A stretch of 53,324 nucleotides of DNA, taken from an uncultured Bacilli bacterium (GTDB taxonomy: Bacteria > Bacillota_I > Bacilli_A > RF39 > UBA660). The position numbers and the translations under genes were made by a program. Positions within the stretch are counted from its first letter, which is position 1; every line of letters begins with the position of its first letter. The stretch spans positions 1 to 53,324 of the forward strand of contig CAKORQ010000001.1 in the NCBI GenBank assembly GCA_934101445.1, in the 5' to 3' direction. Positions 31,970 to 40,500 of the stretch are shown here, piece after piece. Below the pieces are notes generated by a model. It had not been told where the DNA came from and did no database searches. It saw nothing but the letters and a program-made list of their open reading frames with translations.

Positions 31970-34246
31970 TTAAATGAAATCACTTCCAGATTTGAGTTTC
32001 ACGCCATGCACGAAACTTCCCTTATTCGTTTTGTGTCTGAAAAATCCTGCCTGTTCAATAGCTGCATAAAAGTCAGTTGTACTACGGATATATTCGCCTC
32101 CCTGAATACAGTAAGCACGATACTGCTGATAAAACTCCCCAGATTTTTCTTCTAAATTGGATCCAATCTCGCAGCAGTCTGCAAGGAAATGCCCAAGCCA
32201 GTCATTATCCTCACGATATGCAGCCACAGCATCCTCCACACACTTCGGGTCATCCACCTTATAATCGTTGTGGCTTACCTTCTCTGCTCCCTCAATGATC
32301 CATTTCATGATGGCAGGAGCAGCATTTTCATATAAATAATCTGCATAATTTTTGATGTCGGAATTTCCCTGTATCTTGGCATTAAACGGAATTACCTTAA
32401 GTCTCCTCCAAATACCGTCATCATTGGCTCCAACCTTCGGAAGATGGTTGGTATATAAAGTCACTTGATGGGATGGTACAAAATGAAACGGGTCTTTGTA
32501 TTTCTTACAAGCCTGAATCTCATCCGTAGAACACAGCTGTTTTACCATTGCCGTATTAAGGCGCACACCCTCCTGCATTTCAGAGGCAATGATAAGACGC
32601 TTTCCCTTAAGTTCCGCCATCTCCGGCTGAGCATTTACCTTGTTTCCCATCGTGAGAATGTCCGAAGATATCTTCCCTGCATAACTTCCAAGTACTCTGG
32701 CTACCGTGTTCCAGAAGGTGCTTTTTCCATTTGCCCCGTCCCCGTAGGCAATAATAATGAATTCCGAATATACCTTTCCAATGGCTGCAAGTCCAATCAC
32801 CTGCTGAACGTAATCAATCAATTCTGTATCACTACAGAAAAAAGTCTGCAGGGCTTCCTGCCAGATATCCGCTCCCTGATCTCCCGGGGAGCATTCTGTT
32901 ATCTTGGTAATCAAATCCCTCGAATCATGCTCTCTTCCTCCGGCCACACCACTTTTAAGATCATAGGTTGCATCCGGGGTATTCAAAAGATCAGGATTAG
33001 AATCGAGGTCTGATACCTTTACCCCAAGCATGGACTTGGCTACATTTAAGGTTGCTGTGATATACTTGTAATCTCTACGTTTCATGGAAAAGGCAAGATA
33101 CTTTTCTGCCCCGACAAGCATATAAAAAAGGGCAAGATGTGCTGACTGGATTTCCTTCGCCAGTGCCTTAGAACCCTGATCCACCAATTTTTCATCATAT
33201 CCGGCATCAACCAACGCTTTCTTTGCTGCCTCTAACAAGTCTTTGGCGTCCTGTAACTGCAGATCAAGGAATTCCACACAGGCGCCAACTGCCATCTGCT
33301 TATCCTCAACCCAGGCCGTTCCGTTATAACGCATATAATCTGTAGCTGCCGTAAACAAAAGTTCTTCGCCATATACTCTGGACAATACTTTTGCCTGTCC
33401 GATGTCGGAGTAGTCTTCCGGACGGAGATATCCCGGTCCATTACCAAAATCATCATTATACTGATCCGGTGGAACATACCCACTGCTACCACTTATTTTT
33501 GTCCGGAAGAATTTAAGTGCAGAAAACCAAACCGTCTGCAGTTCACCATCAGGAAGTGGTGGGGTACACTTGTCCGCTTCTTCCATAAATAAATTTTTTG
33601 CTTTTTCACTCTCCCCGTACCGTTTCAGCACTTTTGCTGCAAACAGGGAAAGCGTATTATTCCGGTTACCTTCCGGAATTGTTCCCCCGGAAATTGGAAA
33701 CTCCTGTTCATCATCTGTAATAGCAATTTCATCGGAAATCAGAATCCACCCATCATGCCACACTACATCATCTATATCCACATCTGCTCCAAAAATAAAT
33801 CTGGCAGCATCCAGCGCATTCCCATCAAAGAAGGGGAATACACTATGAATGGCACGTTTCATGCCTGCATAATAGGCAGCATCTGTGATTTCAGGAATAA
33901 GAAAATATACATGAAATCTTGGTCTGGGTGATTTTCCATCCTTGGGAAGCAGATTGTGTCTGCTTGGTGCGATGACATAGGCAATATCCGGCATCAATTC
34001 ATCCAGCTTTTCCGGAGTAATCCAATCCTCCGGATCATCACTATGGTCATTGTCACAATCCATTACTACAACATTGGAATGCAGGAAGTTCCCGGCACTC
34101 CTGTAATTCTTTTCATACTCTGCACATACATGGTCAAATTTGAGTGCTTTTGCCATATCTTCCGGAGTCGAAATCTCTACCTTTTTCGGGTAGAGACAGT
34201 TTCTTTTATCTCCTGAGGTGCTTGCAATCCATAAATCCAAGGTCAT
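31970..34246 (-). CDS. Primase-helicase (AEP primase plus D5/VapE-type helicase)
   Basis: A 758-residue replication protein. Residues about 1-190 contain VVVMDCDNDHSDD and SPRPRFHVYFLI, metal-site patterns of archaeo-eukaryotic-type primases. Residues about 440-700 hold the SF3 / D5-like ATPase: IIIAYGDGANGKSTFWNTV (Walker A), KGKRLIIASEM (Walker B region) and LYTNHLPKVG. The P4-type C-terminal domain follows. It primes and unwinds at the phage origin. AGGAGGGG precedes the ATG. Confidence 0.92.
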   Translation of the reverse strand: MTLDLWIASTSGDKRNCLYPKKVEISTPEDMAKALKFDHVCAEYEKNYRSAGNFLHSNVVVMDCDNDHSDDPEDWITPEKLDELMPDIAYVIAPSRHNLLPKDGKSPRPRFHVYFLIPEITDAAYYAGMKRAIHSVFPFFDGNALDAARFIFGADVDIDDVVWHDGWILISDEIAITDDEQEFPISGGTIPEGNRNNTLSLFAAKVLKRYGESEKAKNLFMEEADKCTPPLPDGELQTVWFSALKFFRTKISGSSGYVPPDQYNDDFGNGPGYLRPEDYSDIGQAKVLSRVYGEELLFTAATDYMRYNGTAWVEDKQMAVGACVEFLDLQLQDAKDLLEAAKKALVDAGYDEKLVDQGSKALAKEIQSAHLALFYMLVGAEKYLAFSMKRRDYKYITATLNVAKSMLGVKVSDLDSNPDLLNTPDATYDLKSGVAGGREHDSRDLITKITECSPGDQGADIWQEALQTFFCSDTELIDYVQQVIGLAAIGKVYSEFIIIAYGDGANGKSTFWNTVARVLGSYAGKISSDILTMGNKVNAQPEMAELKGKRLIIASEMQEGVRLNTAMVKQLCSTDEIQACKKYKDPFHFVPSHQVTLYTNHLPKVGANDDGIWRRLKVIPFNAKIQGNSDIKNYADYLYENAAPAIMKWIIEGAEKVSHNDYKVDDPKCVEDAVAAYREDNDWLGHFLADCCEIGSNLEEKSGEFYQQYRAYCIQGGEYIRSTTDFYAAIEQAGFFRHKTNKGSFVHGVKLKSGSDFI

Positions 34247-34249
34247 TCG

Positions 34250-34516
34250 TTACCCCTCCTCGCTTAATGCGATAATATTAAAAAGTAAATCCAGCATCAG
34301 TTCTTTGGCGGGGATATTGGAATCAAACTGTAATGCTCTGGTTCCATCCGGACGAATTAACATTGCTGCTACTCCAGAACAATGATCAGGAACCTCTATG
34401 GTAATATGAGTATTCCATCTGCCCTTTTCTGTCTTCTGCTGATACTCCGGTCTGGAAACCAGGACTTCTTCCCAAATCTGCTGCATGGTTACTTTTTCGT
34501 TTCTTCCTTTTTCCAT
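34250..34516 (-). CDS. Small hypothetical protein of the replication operon
   Basis: An 88-residue protein, ATG after AAGGAGATTTCATT. Contains WEEVLVSRPEYQQKTEKGRW and VPDHCSGVAAMLIRPDGTRA and ends in an acidic helix. It lies between the DUF4406-like gene and the primase. No family recognised. Confidence 0.68.
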   Translation of the reverse strand: MEKGRNEKVTMQQIWEEVLVSRPEYQQKTEKGRWNTHITIEVPDHCSGVAAMLIRPDGTRALQFDSNIPAKELMLDLLFNIIALSEEG

Positions 34517-34821
34517 AATGAAATCTCCTTGTCAGTAAAATATCTGATTGTCATGTTTTTTCGCTCTGCATATGCGATTTCATTCTCCATTCCCTTGGAA
34601 TGCGCATCCCCAAATACCCACAGTTCTGCACATTTAGATAAAATTGCAATTCCCATAAACAAAGCAAGATCACGTTCCGTTTCCTCAGACATAAATTGAG
34701 GAAAAAGTAAATGCGGAGCTATAGGGATTGCTCCATGATTCACTGCATATCTGCTATACTGCTTGGCTTTCTTTATATTTCCTGCAATATCCCCACTAAA
34801 GGGAGAACAAATATACACCAT
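34489..34821 (-). CDS. DUF4406-like (nucleoside 2-deoxyribosyltransferase-fold) protein
   Basis: The core of 110 residues begins MVYICSPFSGDIAGNIKKAK and contains GAIPIAPHLLFPQFM and AELWVFGDAHSKGMENEIAY, which match the Rossmann-like DUF4406 family related to nucleoside deoxyribosyltransferases. The frame stays open upstream to 35061 with a TTG start, but that part has no ribosome site and overlaps a non-coding repeat copy, so I use the internal ATG. Possible nucleotide-metabolism role. Confidence 0.72.
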   Translation of the reverse strand: MVYICSPFSGDIAGNIKKAKQYSRYAVNHGAIPIAPHLLFPQFMSEETERDLALFMGIAILSKCAELWVFGDAHSKGMENEIAYAERKNMTIRYFTDKEISLWKKEETKK

Positions 34822-34963
34822 TGGTCTAAATCTTTTCTGCTCCCGGTCTATGTTGGCAAACGCCTGGTATGGTACTACATCCGGATATCCTTCCTGATTT
34901 TTATAACCTATCCCATCAGACTCACCTCTTCCACTTTTTTGATAGGGATACGGATTTATCCCT

Positions 34964-35255
34964 TCACTATCCAATGGACATGGATTTATGAATTGGGCGG
35001 AGTTTTCTTTACTTTTTTCACTGTGGTTGGATTTCTTCCTTTTTATATGAAAAATTTGCAATTAATGTTTTCCATAAAATCCACCGCCCGATTTGAAAAA
35101 CAATGTCCATAAGACAGTGAGAAGCAGCGGAAAACATCTTTTTAATGATTTCCGTCCAAATCCCAATAAGCTGTCCGCCGGATAGCAAGGGGCATAGAAA
35201 ATTAAATTTTAAAATACTCCGCCCAAGGCTTCAAAGCCTGTCCATTGGATAGTGA
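34964..35255. repeat. Four-copy 39-bp iteron-like repeat between divergent replication operons
   Basis: Copies A (34964-35002, minus), B (35081-35120, plus), C (about 35150-35188, plus) and D (35217-35255, plus) share CCGYCC, then TGTCC starting exactly 20 bases after the start of CCGYCC, then a GGATAG-like end (GGATAGTGA in A and D, GGATAGCAA in C, AGACAGTGA in B). Direct copies are 68 and 67 bp apart. The array lies between the leftward primase and rightward polymerase operons, as expected for an origin or a shared operator. Confidence 0.8.
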
Positions 35256-35291
35256 AACATAAAGAAACACTTCAGAAAGGCGGTGCTAGAA

Positions 35292-35456
35292 ATGTCAGCC
35301 ATTATGACCACAGAATCGAAAGCCGTCCATGATACTAACCTGGATCATGAACTAGCAGATGTTCTGATAGCAATTAGTGTTATTACAAGACAGCTTGCGA
35401 AGAAAATCACAGCCAATCAAATGTCAAAGGAGGAAAAATCTAATGAAAAACACTGA
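35292..35456 (+). CDS. 54-residue protein, first gene of the rightward operon
   Basis: ATG after AGAAAGGCGG. The peptide starts MSAIMTTESKAVHDTNLDHE and continues with ELADVLIAISVITRQLAKKI, a helical, partly hydrophobic core. It overlaps the next gene, whose ribosome site lies inside it, so the two are coupled. Function unknown. Confidence 0.65.
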   Translation: MSAIMTTESKAVHDTNLDHELADVLIAISVITRQLAKKITANQMSKEEKSNEKH

Positions 35457-35793
35457 AATCTCAGCTTTGCTGAAAAACATCTCGGACAGTTTTCTTGCTC
35501 TGAGTAAAATTTTCTCTTCTACTGAAGAAATTGCCTCAGCAAAACAGCCCAAAGCATCTGTGCTGGAAGAAACAGGAATTGAGGAAAGCAAATCGGAAAC
35601 AGCATCTAAATCCTATACAAAGGAAGAAGTCAGAGCCTTACTGGCACAAAAGGCCAAAGCTGATGCTGGTATTTACAAAGCTGATGTAAAAGCCATCGTA
35701 GCTAAATATTCATCAGATGGTACTCTGACCAAAGTCCCGGAAGAAAACTATCCGGAACTGGTAGCGGCATTGGAGGTGATAGGCAATGGCTAA
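35443..35793 (+). CDS. Small helical phage protein upstream of DUF2800
   Basis: A 116-residue protein. Start MKNTEISALLKNISDSFLAL follows AAAGGAGG; upstream in-frame starts overlap the preceding gene. The C-terminal half (SYTKEEVRALLAQKAKADAG, VKAIVAKYSSDGTLTKVPEE) resembles a short SAP- or lipoyl-like helical module and is commonly found next to DUF2800 genes. Function unknown. Confidence 0.75.
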   Translation: MKNTEISALLKNISDSFLALSKIFSSTEEIASAKQPKASVLEETGIEESKSETASKSYTKEEVRALLAQKAKADAGIYKADVKAIVAKYSSDGTLTKVPEENYPELVAALEVIGNG

Positions 35794-36907
35794 ACACGCT
35801 CTGCTCTCTGCCTCATCCATGCACCGAATTCTTGCGTGTCCTCCCTCCGCCCGGTTATGCGCCAATATTGAGGATAGAGCCAGTCCCTATTCACAGCAGG
35901 GAACAGATGCTCACGAACTCTGTGAATATAAAATCCTGAGAGCACTCGGCAATCCGGTACATGATCCCAGAGATACTTTAGAGTTCTACGATGCAGAAAT
36001 GGAGAATTGCACCGAGGAATACCAAAATTTTGTTATGGAGCAGCTGCAAGAGGCAAAGGGATACTGCCCTGACCCCATTATTCTGGTTGAACAGAAACTG
36101 GATTTTTCCAAGTGGGTTCCGGACGGATTTGGAACTGGAGATTGTCTCATTGTTGCAGATAAATGTCTCCACATCATTGATTTTAAATACGGGCTCGGCA
36201 TACTGGTCGATGCAGAACGCAACCCTCAAATGATGTGTTATGCATTGGGTGCCCTTGATATCTACGATGGCATTTATGATATCAGCACCGTTAAGATGAC
36301 CATTTTCCAGCCGAGGCGGGACAACATCTCCACCTGCACAATGCCAAAGGAAGAACTCCTCTTCTGGGCAGATTCCGTCCTCGCTCCTACTGCCAGACTG
36401 GCATACGAAGGGGAAGGCGAATTCAAAGCAGGAGAACACTGTGCATTCTGCAAAGTCAAAGCAACCTGCCGTAAGCGTGCAGAGTATAACCTTGCGCTTG
36501 CTAAATATGATTTTGAGATGCCTGCTACCTTAGAGGATTCAGAAATTGCTGCAATCTTACCGCAAGTCGATGAGCTTGTATCCTGGGTAAACGACATCAA
36601 GGAATATGCTCTTCAAAAAGCCTTAAGTGGAACAAAATATGGCGGCTACAAGATAGTCGAAGGAAAGTCAAACCGGAAGTACACAGACGAATATGCTGTG
36701 GCATCAGCCGTAACAGCTGCCGGGTATGACCCCTACGAGAAGAAACTTCTCGGTATCACTGCAATGACTTCTCTTCTTGGGAAGGCGAAGTTTAACGAAC
36801 TTCTCGGTGGCTTGATAGACAAGCCAGCAGGAAAACCCACCCTCGTGCCTGAGACAGATAAGCGTCCGGCACTCAACACAGCCAAAGATGATTTTAAAGA
36901 CAAATAA
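35786..36907 (+). CDS. DUF2800 nuclease-like protein (RecB/Cas4-like)
   Basis: A 373-residue protein. HALLSASSMHRILACPPSAR at the start, QGTDAHELCEYKI, VPDGFGTGDCLIV, HIIDFKYGLG (metal-binding D and K of a PD-(D/E)XK fold) and the cysteine set CAFCKVKATCRKRAEYN fit DUF2800, related to RecB/Cas4 nucleases with an iron-sulphur or zinc site. It probably works in phage recombination or end processing with the DUF2815 protein. It overlaps the preceding gene by eight bases. Confidence 0.9.
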   Translation: MAKHALLSASSMHRILACPPSARLCANIEDRASPYSQQGTDAHELCEYKILRALGNPVHDPRDTLEFYDAEMENCTEEYQNFVMEQLQEAKGYCPDPIILVEQKLDFSKWVPDGFGTGDCLIVADKCLHIIDFKYGLGILVDAERNPQMMCYALGALDIYDGIYDISTVKMTIFQPRRDNISTCTMPKEELLFWADSVLAPTARLAYEGEGEFKAGEHCAFCKVKATCRKRAEYNLALAKYDFEMPATLEDSEIAAILPQVDELVSWVNDIKEYALQKALSGTKYGGYKIVEGKSNRKYTDEYAVASAVTAAGYDPYEKKLLGITAMTSLLGKAKFNELLGGLIDKPAGKPTLVPETDKRPALNTAKDDFKDK

Positions 36908-36920
36908 GGAGGAAAAAATC

Positions 36921-37484
36921 ATGGCAACTATTACTAATCCTACCAAGGTTATCACAGGTCCCGACACCAGATGGAGTTATGCAAATGTATGGGACCCCAA
37001 ATCCATTAACGGGGGAAAAGAAAAGTATTCCATCTCTCTCATCATCTCGAAAATGGATACTGCTACACTGAGCAGGATTGAAGCCGCTATTCAGGCAGCC
37101 TATGAAGAAGGACAGGGCAAGTTAAAGGGTAACGGAAAAACCGTACCGCCTCTTTCTTCCATCAAGACTCCCCTGCGTGATGGCGATTTGGAGAAACCGG
37201 ATGACGAAGCCTATGCAGGATGCTATTTCATCAATGCAAATTCTGCCACTGCCCCTGGTATTGTTGATGCAAGCCGCCAGCCTATCATCGACCGTTCCGA
37301 AGTTTACTCCGGTGTATACGGCAGGGCATCCATCAATTTCTATGCTTTCAATGTAAACGGCAATCGTGGTATTGCCTGCGGACTTAACAATCTGCAGAAG
37401 ATTCGTGATGGCGAACCTCTCGGTTCCAAGGCAAGCGCAGAATCCGATTTTGCTACTGAGGATGATGACGAATTTCTTTCATAA
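36921..37484 (+). CDS. DUF2815, probable single-stranded DNA-binding protein
   Basis: A 187-residue protein, ATG after AAGGAGG. TRWSYANVWDPKSINGGKEK, YSISLIISKMD, PLRDGDLEKPDDEAYAGCYF and the acidic end (EDDDEFLS) match DUF2815, whose order and acidic tail resemble phage T7 gp2.5-type ssDNA-binding proteins. It lies between the DUF2800 and polymerase genes, a conserved trio. Confidence 0.9.
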   Translation: MATITNPTKVITGPDTRWSYANVWDPKSINGGKEKYSISLIISKMDTATLSRIEAAIQAAYEEGQGKLKGNGKTVPPLSSIKTPLRDGDLEKPDDEAYAGCYFINANSATAPGIVDASRQPIIDRSEVYSGVYGRASINFYAFNVNGNRGIACGLNNLQKIRDGEPLGSKASAESDFATEDDDEFLS

Positions 37485-37552
37485 GTAGTAACAAACTACC
37501 GAGTGGCAGGGATAAACTCCTCTGCCACTCTTCTAATTTAAGGAGACAACTC

Positions 37553-39550
37553 ATGGAAAAAACAGCTTTCATAAAAACAATCAGTATCGATCTTGAAACC
37601 TATTCCAGTGTTCCTATCAAAAATGGTATGTATCCATATGCCGAAGCTCCGGATTCCGAAATTCTGCTATTTGCATACTCCATCAATGGGGAACCTGTTA
37701 TTGTAATTGATGTAGCAAGTGGGGATGAAATTCCTAACTATATACTGCAGGCACTCACGGACGATTCCGTAGAAAAGTGGGCATTTAATGCAGCTTTTGA
37801 ACGAGTCTTCCTGTCCTACTGGTTGAAACGCAATTACCCGGAGTATTTCAAAGGCTACAGCACTCCGGAAGATTCCGTTGGTAATTATCTCTCCCCAGCA
37901 GCATGGAAATGCTCCATGATCTGGTCTGCATATATGGGACTTCCCCTCTCTTTGGAAGGCGTTGGTGCTGTCCTTGGCTTAGAGGAGCAGAAACTGAAAG
38001 AAGGAAAAGACCTCATACGTTACTTCTGTGTTCCCTGTAAACCTACAAAAGCAAATGGTGGCAGAACCCGGAATATGCCTTCTGATGCTCCGGAAAAGTG
38101 GGAATTATTTAAGAAATATAATAAAAGGGATGTCGAGGTAGAAATGTCTATTCAGCACCGCCTGTCCCGCTTTCCTGTACCAGACAGTGTATGGGAAGAA
38201 TATCATATTGATCAGGAAATCAACGACCGTGGAATTATGCTGGATATGGATGTAGTAAAAAATGCTATCAATTTTGATGCCTATAGTAAGGCAAGGCTTA
38301 TGGGAACTATGAAGGATAAAACGGAACTGGAAAATCCAAATTCCGTAGTACAGATGAAAGACTGGCTTTCTTCCAAAGGTATCGAAACAGATTCACTGGA
38401 TAAGAAAGCAATTATCAGCCTGCTCAAAGCAGTTCCCTCTGATGTTGCAGATGTTTTAAAACTCCGTCAGCAGCTTGCGAAATCATCCGTAAAAAAATAT
38501 CAAGCTATGGAAAATTCTGTATGTGCCGATGGTCGGGCAAGGGGGATGTTCCAATTCTACGGAGCCAACCGTTCCGGCAGATGGGCTGGACGTATTATCC
38601 AGCTGCAGAATCTTCCTCAGAACCATATGTCTGATTTGGCGGAGGCAAGAGATATTGTGAAATCCGGGGACTATGAATTCATGAATGTACTTTACGATGA
38701 TGTACCGGATGCCCTTTCTCAGCTGATAAGAACAGCCTTTATTCCAAAACCGGGATACAAATTTTGCGTATCAGACTTTTCTGCTATTGAAGCCAGAGTC
38801 ATTGCATTTCTTGCAAAAGAAAACTGGCGTATGGATGTATTTAAGAACAATGGAGATATCTATTGTGCGTCTGCATCCGCCATGTTCCATGTCCCTGTAG
38901 AAAAACACGGGCAGAACGCCCACCTTCGTCAAAAAGGAAAGATTGCAGAACTCGCCCTTGGATACGGTGGTTCTGTCGGGGCATTGACCTCCATGGGGGC
39001 GCTCGATATGGGACTCTCTGAAGAAGAACTCCAGCCCCTGGTTAATTCATGGCGTGCTGCAAATCCCAATATCGTACAGCTTTGGTGGGATGTAGATGAT
39101 GCAGTAAAAACAGCAATCAAACAGCGTACCGCAACAGAAACTCACAGCATCAGATTTGTATATCAGAGTGGTATGCTTTTCATCATCCTTCCATCTGGCA
39201 GAAGACTCTGCTATGTAAAACCTCATATTGGCGAAAACAAATTCGGTGGAGAATCTGTAACCTATGAGGGTGTCGGCACAAATAAAAAGTGGGAACGTAT
39301 CGAATCCTATGGTCCCAAGTTCGTAGAAAATATCGTGCAGGCCATCAGCCGGGATATTCTCTGTTATGCCATGCATACTCTCTCCCACTGCTTTATCGTA
39401 GGTCATGTACATGATGAACTGATTATTGAAACACCCATAGATGCTGACCTTACTGCTATCTGTGAGCAGATGGGCAGAACCCCCGATTGGATTAACGGAC
39501 TGCTCCTCCGTGCCGATGGATATGAAACAGAATTTTATAAAAAAGACTAA
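37553..39550 (+). CDS. DNA polymerase, family A (phage replicative)
   Basis: A 665-residue polymerase. The exonuclease domain starts with ISIDLETYSS (DxE) and has KWAFNAAFERVFLSYW. Motif A DFSAIEARVIAFLA near 407-420, motif B region AELALGYGGSVGALTSMGAL and motif C VGHVHDELIIETP near 617-630 are intact. It lacks the 5' nuclease of bacterial Pol I, as in phage enzymes. AAGGAGAC precedes the ATG. It would replicate the phage genome together with the leftward primase-helicase. Confidence 0.95.
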   Translation: MEKTAFIKTISIDLETYSSVPIKNGMYPYAEAPDSEILLFAYSINGEPVIVIDVASGDEIPNYILQALTDDSVEKWAFNAAFERVFLSYWLKRNYPEYFKGYSTPEDSVGNYLSPAAWKCSMIWSAYMGLPLSLEGVGAVLGLEEQKLKEGKDLIRYFCVPCKPTKANGGRTRNMPSDAPEKWELFKKYNKRDVEVEMSIQHRLSRFPVPDSVWEEYHIDQEINDRGIMLDMDVVKNAINFDAYSKARLMGTMKDKTELENPNSVVQMKDWLSSKGIETDSLDKKAIISLLKAVPSDVADVLKLRQQLAKSSVKKYQAMENSVCADGRARGMFQFYGANRSGRWAGRIIQLQNLPQNHMSDLAEARDIVKSGDYEFMNVLYDDVPDALSQLIRTAFIPKPGYKFCVSDFSAIEARVIAFLAKENWRMDVFKNNGDIYCASASAMFHVPVEKHGQNAHLRQKGKIAELALGYGGSVGALTSMGALDMGLSEEELQPLVNSWRAANPNIVQLWWDVDDAVKTAIKQRTATETHSIRFVYQSGMLFIILPSGRRLCYVKPHIGENKFGGESVTYEGVGTNKKWERIESYGPKFVENIVQAISRDILCYAMHTLSHCFIVGHVHDELIIETPIDADLTAICEQMGRTPDWINGLLLRADGYETEFYKKD

Positions 39551-39555
39551 AGATA

Positions 39556-39591
39556 AAGCCCTCACTGGCATCGTGCTGCCAATGAAGGCTT
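39556..39591 (+). terminator. Terminator of the polymerase operon
   Basis: AAGCCCTCACTGGCA and TGCCAATGAAGGCTT form a 15-base stem with two wobble pairs around a six-base loop, six bases past the polymerase stop. The downstream T tract is weak (TGTCCTTTTCC). The convergent regulator gene ends 10 bases further on. Confidence 0.75.
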
Positions 39592-39600
39592 GTCCTTTTC

Positions 39601-40155
39601 CTACTTATACTCTCTCAGTTTCTTTTCAAGTTCACTCACAACTGCGTCTTTACGATCTCTAAGGGTTCTTCTAGGAATCCCCAGTTCCTCTGCAACACTC
39701 CTCTGAGAATCACCGTTTGCTATCATCTGGCAAATGCGAAGTTTTTCAGAAGTAAGTTCTCCCAACACATTATACAGTGCATCTATTACAACACTGTATG
39801 CCACCAGTTCTTCCGGATTATCTCCCGCTGACTTCTGATCAAAGCCACTCTCAACCAAAACCTCATAAGAAGTTTCTAACTCTGCTCTGGCAGCTTTATC
39901 ACGCTCATCTTTTCTTGACCAGTTATTAAAAATCCTGTTCATAAAGTCAGCTTCTTCCTTGGTAGCTGCTTCGAAAATCGCATAATAATGTCTCATTCTT
40001 CCCGGCAGAGCAATACGGGCTACAGGTACATCGTTGCTCTTGTAATGCTTAATCGTCTCTTCATCCCCATCCTCAATGGGTACAAAGTATGGATTTGCAT
40101 AACTGAGCATTGCTTCGTTGGCGGTTACATTAGAATCTTTTTCCTTTTTTGTCAT
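39601..40155 (-). CDS. Sigma-70 region 4-like HTH regulator
   Basis: A 184-residue protein, start MTKKEKDSNVTANEAMLSY. Residues about 40-75 (YKSNDVPVARIALPGRMRHY) and FNNWSRKDERDKAARAELET are followed by a C-terminal helix-turn-helix (EKLRICQMIANGDSQRSVAE, then LGIPRRTLRDRK). This is a regulator type frequent in clostridial elements. The ribosome site AAAGGAC is embedded in a hairpin, suggesting translational control. Convergent with the polymerase gene. Confidence 0.75.
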   Translation of the reverse strand: MTKKEKDSNVTANEAMLSYANPYFVPIEDGDEETIKHYKSNDVPVARIALPGRMRHYYAIFEAATKEEADFMNRIFNNWSRKDERDKAARAELETSYEVLVESGFDQKSAGDNPEELVAYSVVIDALYNVLGELTSEKLRICQMIANGDSQRSVAEELGIPRRTLRDRKDAVVSELEKKLREYK

Positions 40156-40156
40156 A

Positions 40157-40191
40157 GGTTGTCCTTTCCGCCGCACTGAGCGAGGACAACC
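40157..40191 (-). promoter_or_regulatory. Hairpin covering the ribosome site of the HTH regulator
   Basis: On the minus strand GGTTGTCCT, 17 bases and AGGACAACC form a perfect 9-bp stem ending one base before the ATG. The AGGA part of the ribosome site is within the stem, so initiation would be blocked when folded. Possible autogenous or RNA-mediated control. Confidence 0.65.
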
Positions 40192-40500
40192 CGAATGTTG
40201 GCACGACAACAAGACGAGATTTCATAGTTTTCTGGAGATAATCATCAATTGAAAACTCCTACAAAACTATGTATCCTCGCCCAATGTCGGCCGCCATTTG
40301 GCTCGAATTATTTATTTGAACAACCCAAATATGCCATATTTACAAAGCCTTACATATTAAGTGCGACTTTAAATTTAGGCACGAAAAAAGGACCTTTGTG
40401 GTCATCCGTTATAACAGATAATCACAAAAGTCCTTTATTTATCTTGTGCTTATGCATTAAGTGGGACTTAATGCTTGATATAAATTTTTTTAATTTTTTC
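40192..40500. promoter_or_regulatory. Intergenic control region with two palindromes 100 bp apart
   Basis: No gene is seen. ATTAAGT-GCG-ACTT starts at 40356 and the perfect palindrome GCATTAAGT-GGG-ACTTAATGC spans 40454-40474; the shared ATTAAGT cores start exactly 100 bp apart. ATAGTTTT and AAAACTAT are inverted near 40224 and 40264. A terminator lies between the two palindromes. They look like operators for a dimeric repressor, perhaps the adjacent HTH proteins. Confidence 0.55.
40384..40436 (-). terminator. Terminator after the ImmA/IrrE-HTH gene
   Basis: On the minus strand AAAGGACTTTTGTG and CACAAAGGTCCTTT pair over 14 bases with one mismatch around a 22-base loop, followed by a run of T. 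It lies 64 bases beyond the stop of the 647-residue gene. Confidence 0.75.

Noticed and set aside
34822..35061. N-terminal extension of the DUF4406-like protein from a TTG start
   Set aside because: No ribosome site, and the extension translates a repeat copy that exists elsewhere as non-coding sequence.
34964..35255. CRISPR array at the replication intergenic region
   Set aside because: Four divergent copies, one inverted, with no identical repeats; they fit protein-binding sites better.
35986..36439. Minus-strand frames opposite the DUF2800 gene
   Set aside because: They overlap a clear coding sequence and have no ribosome site or recognisable motif.
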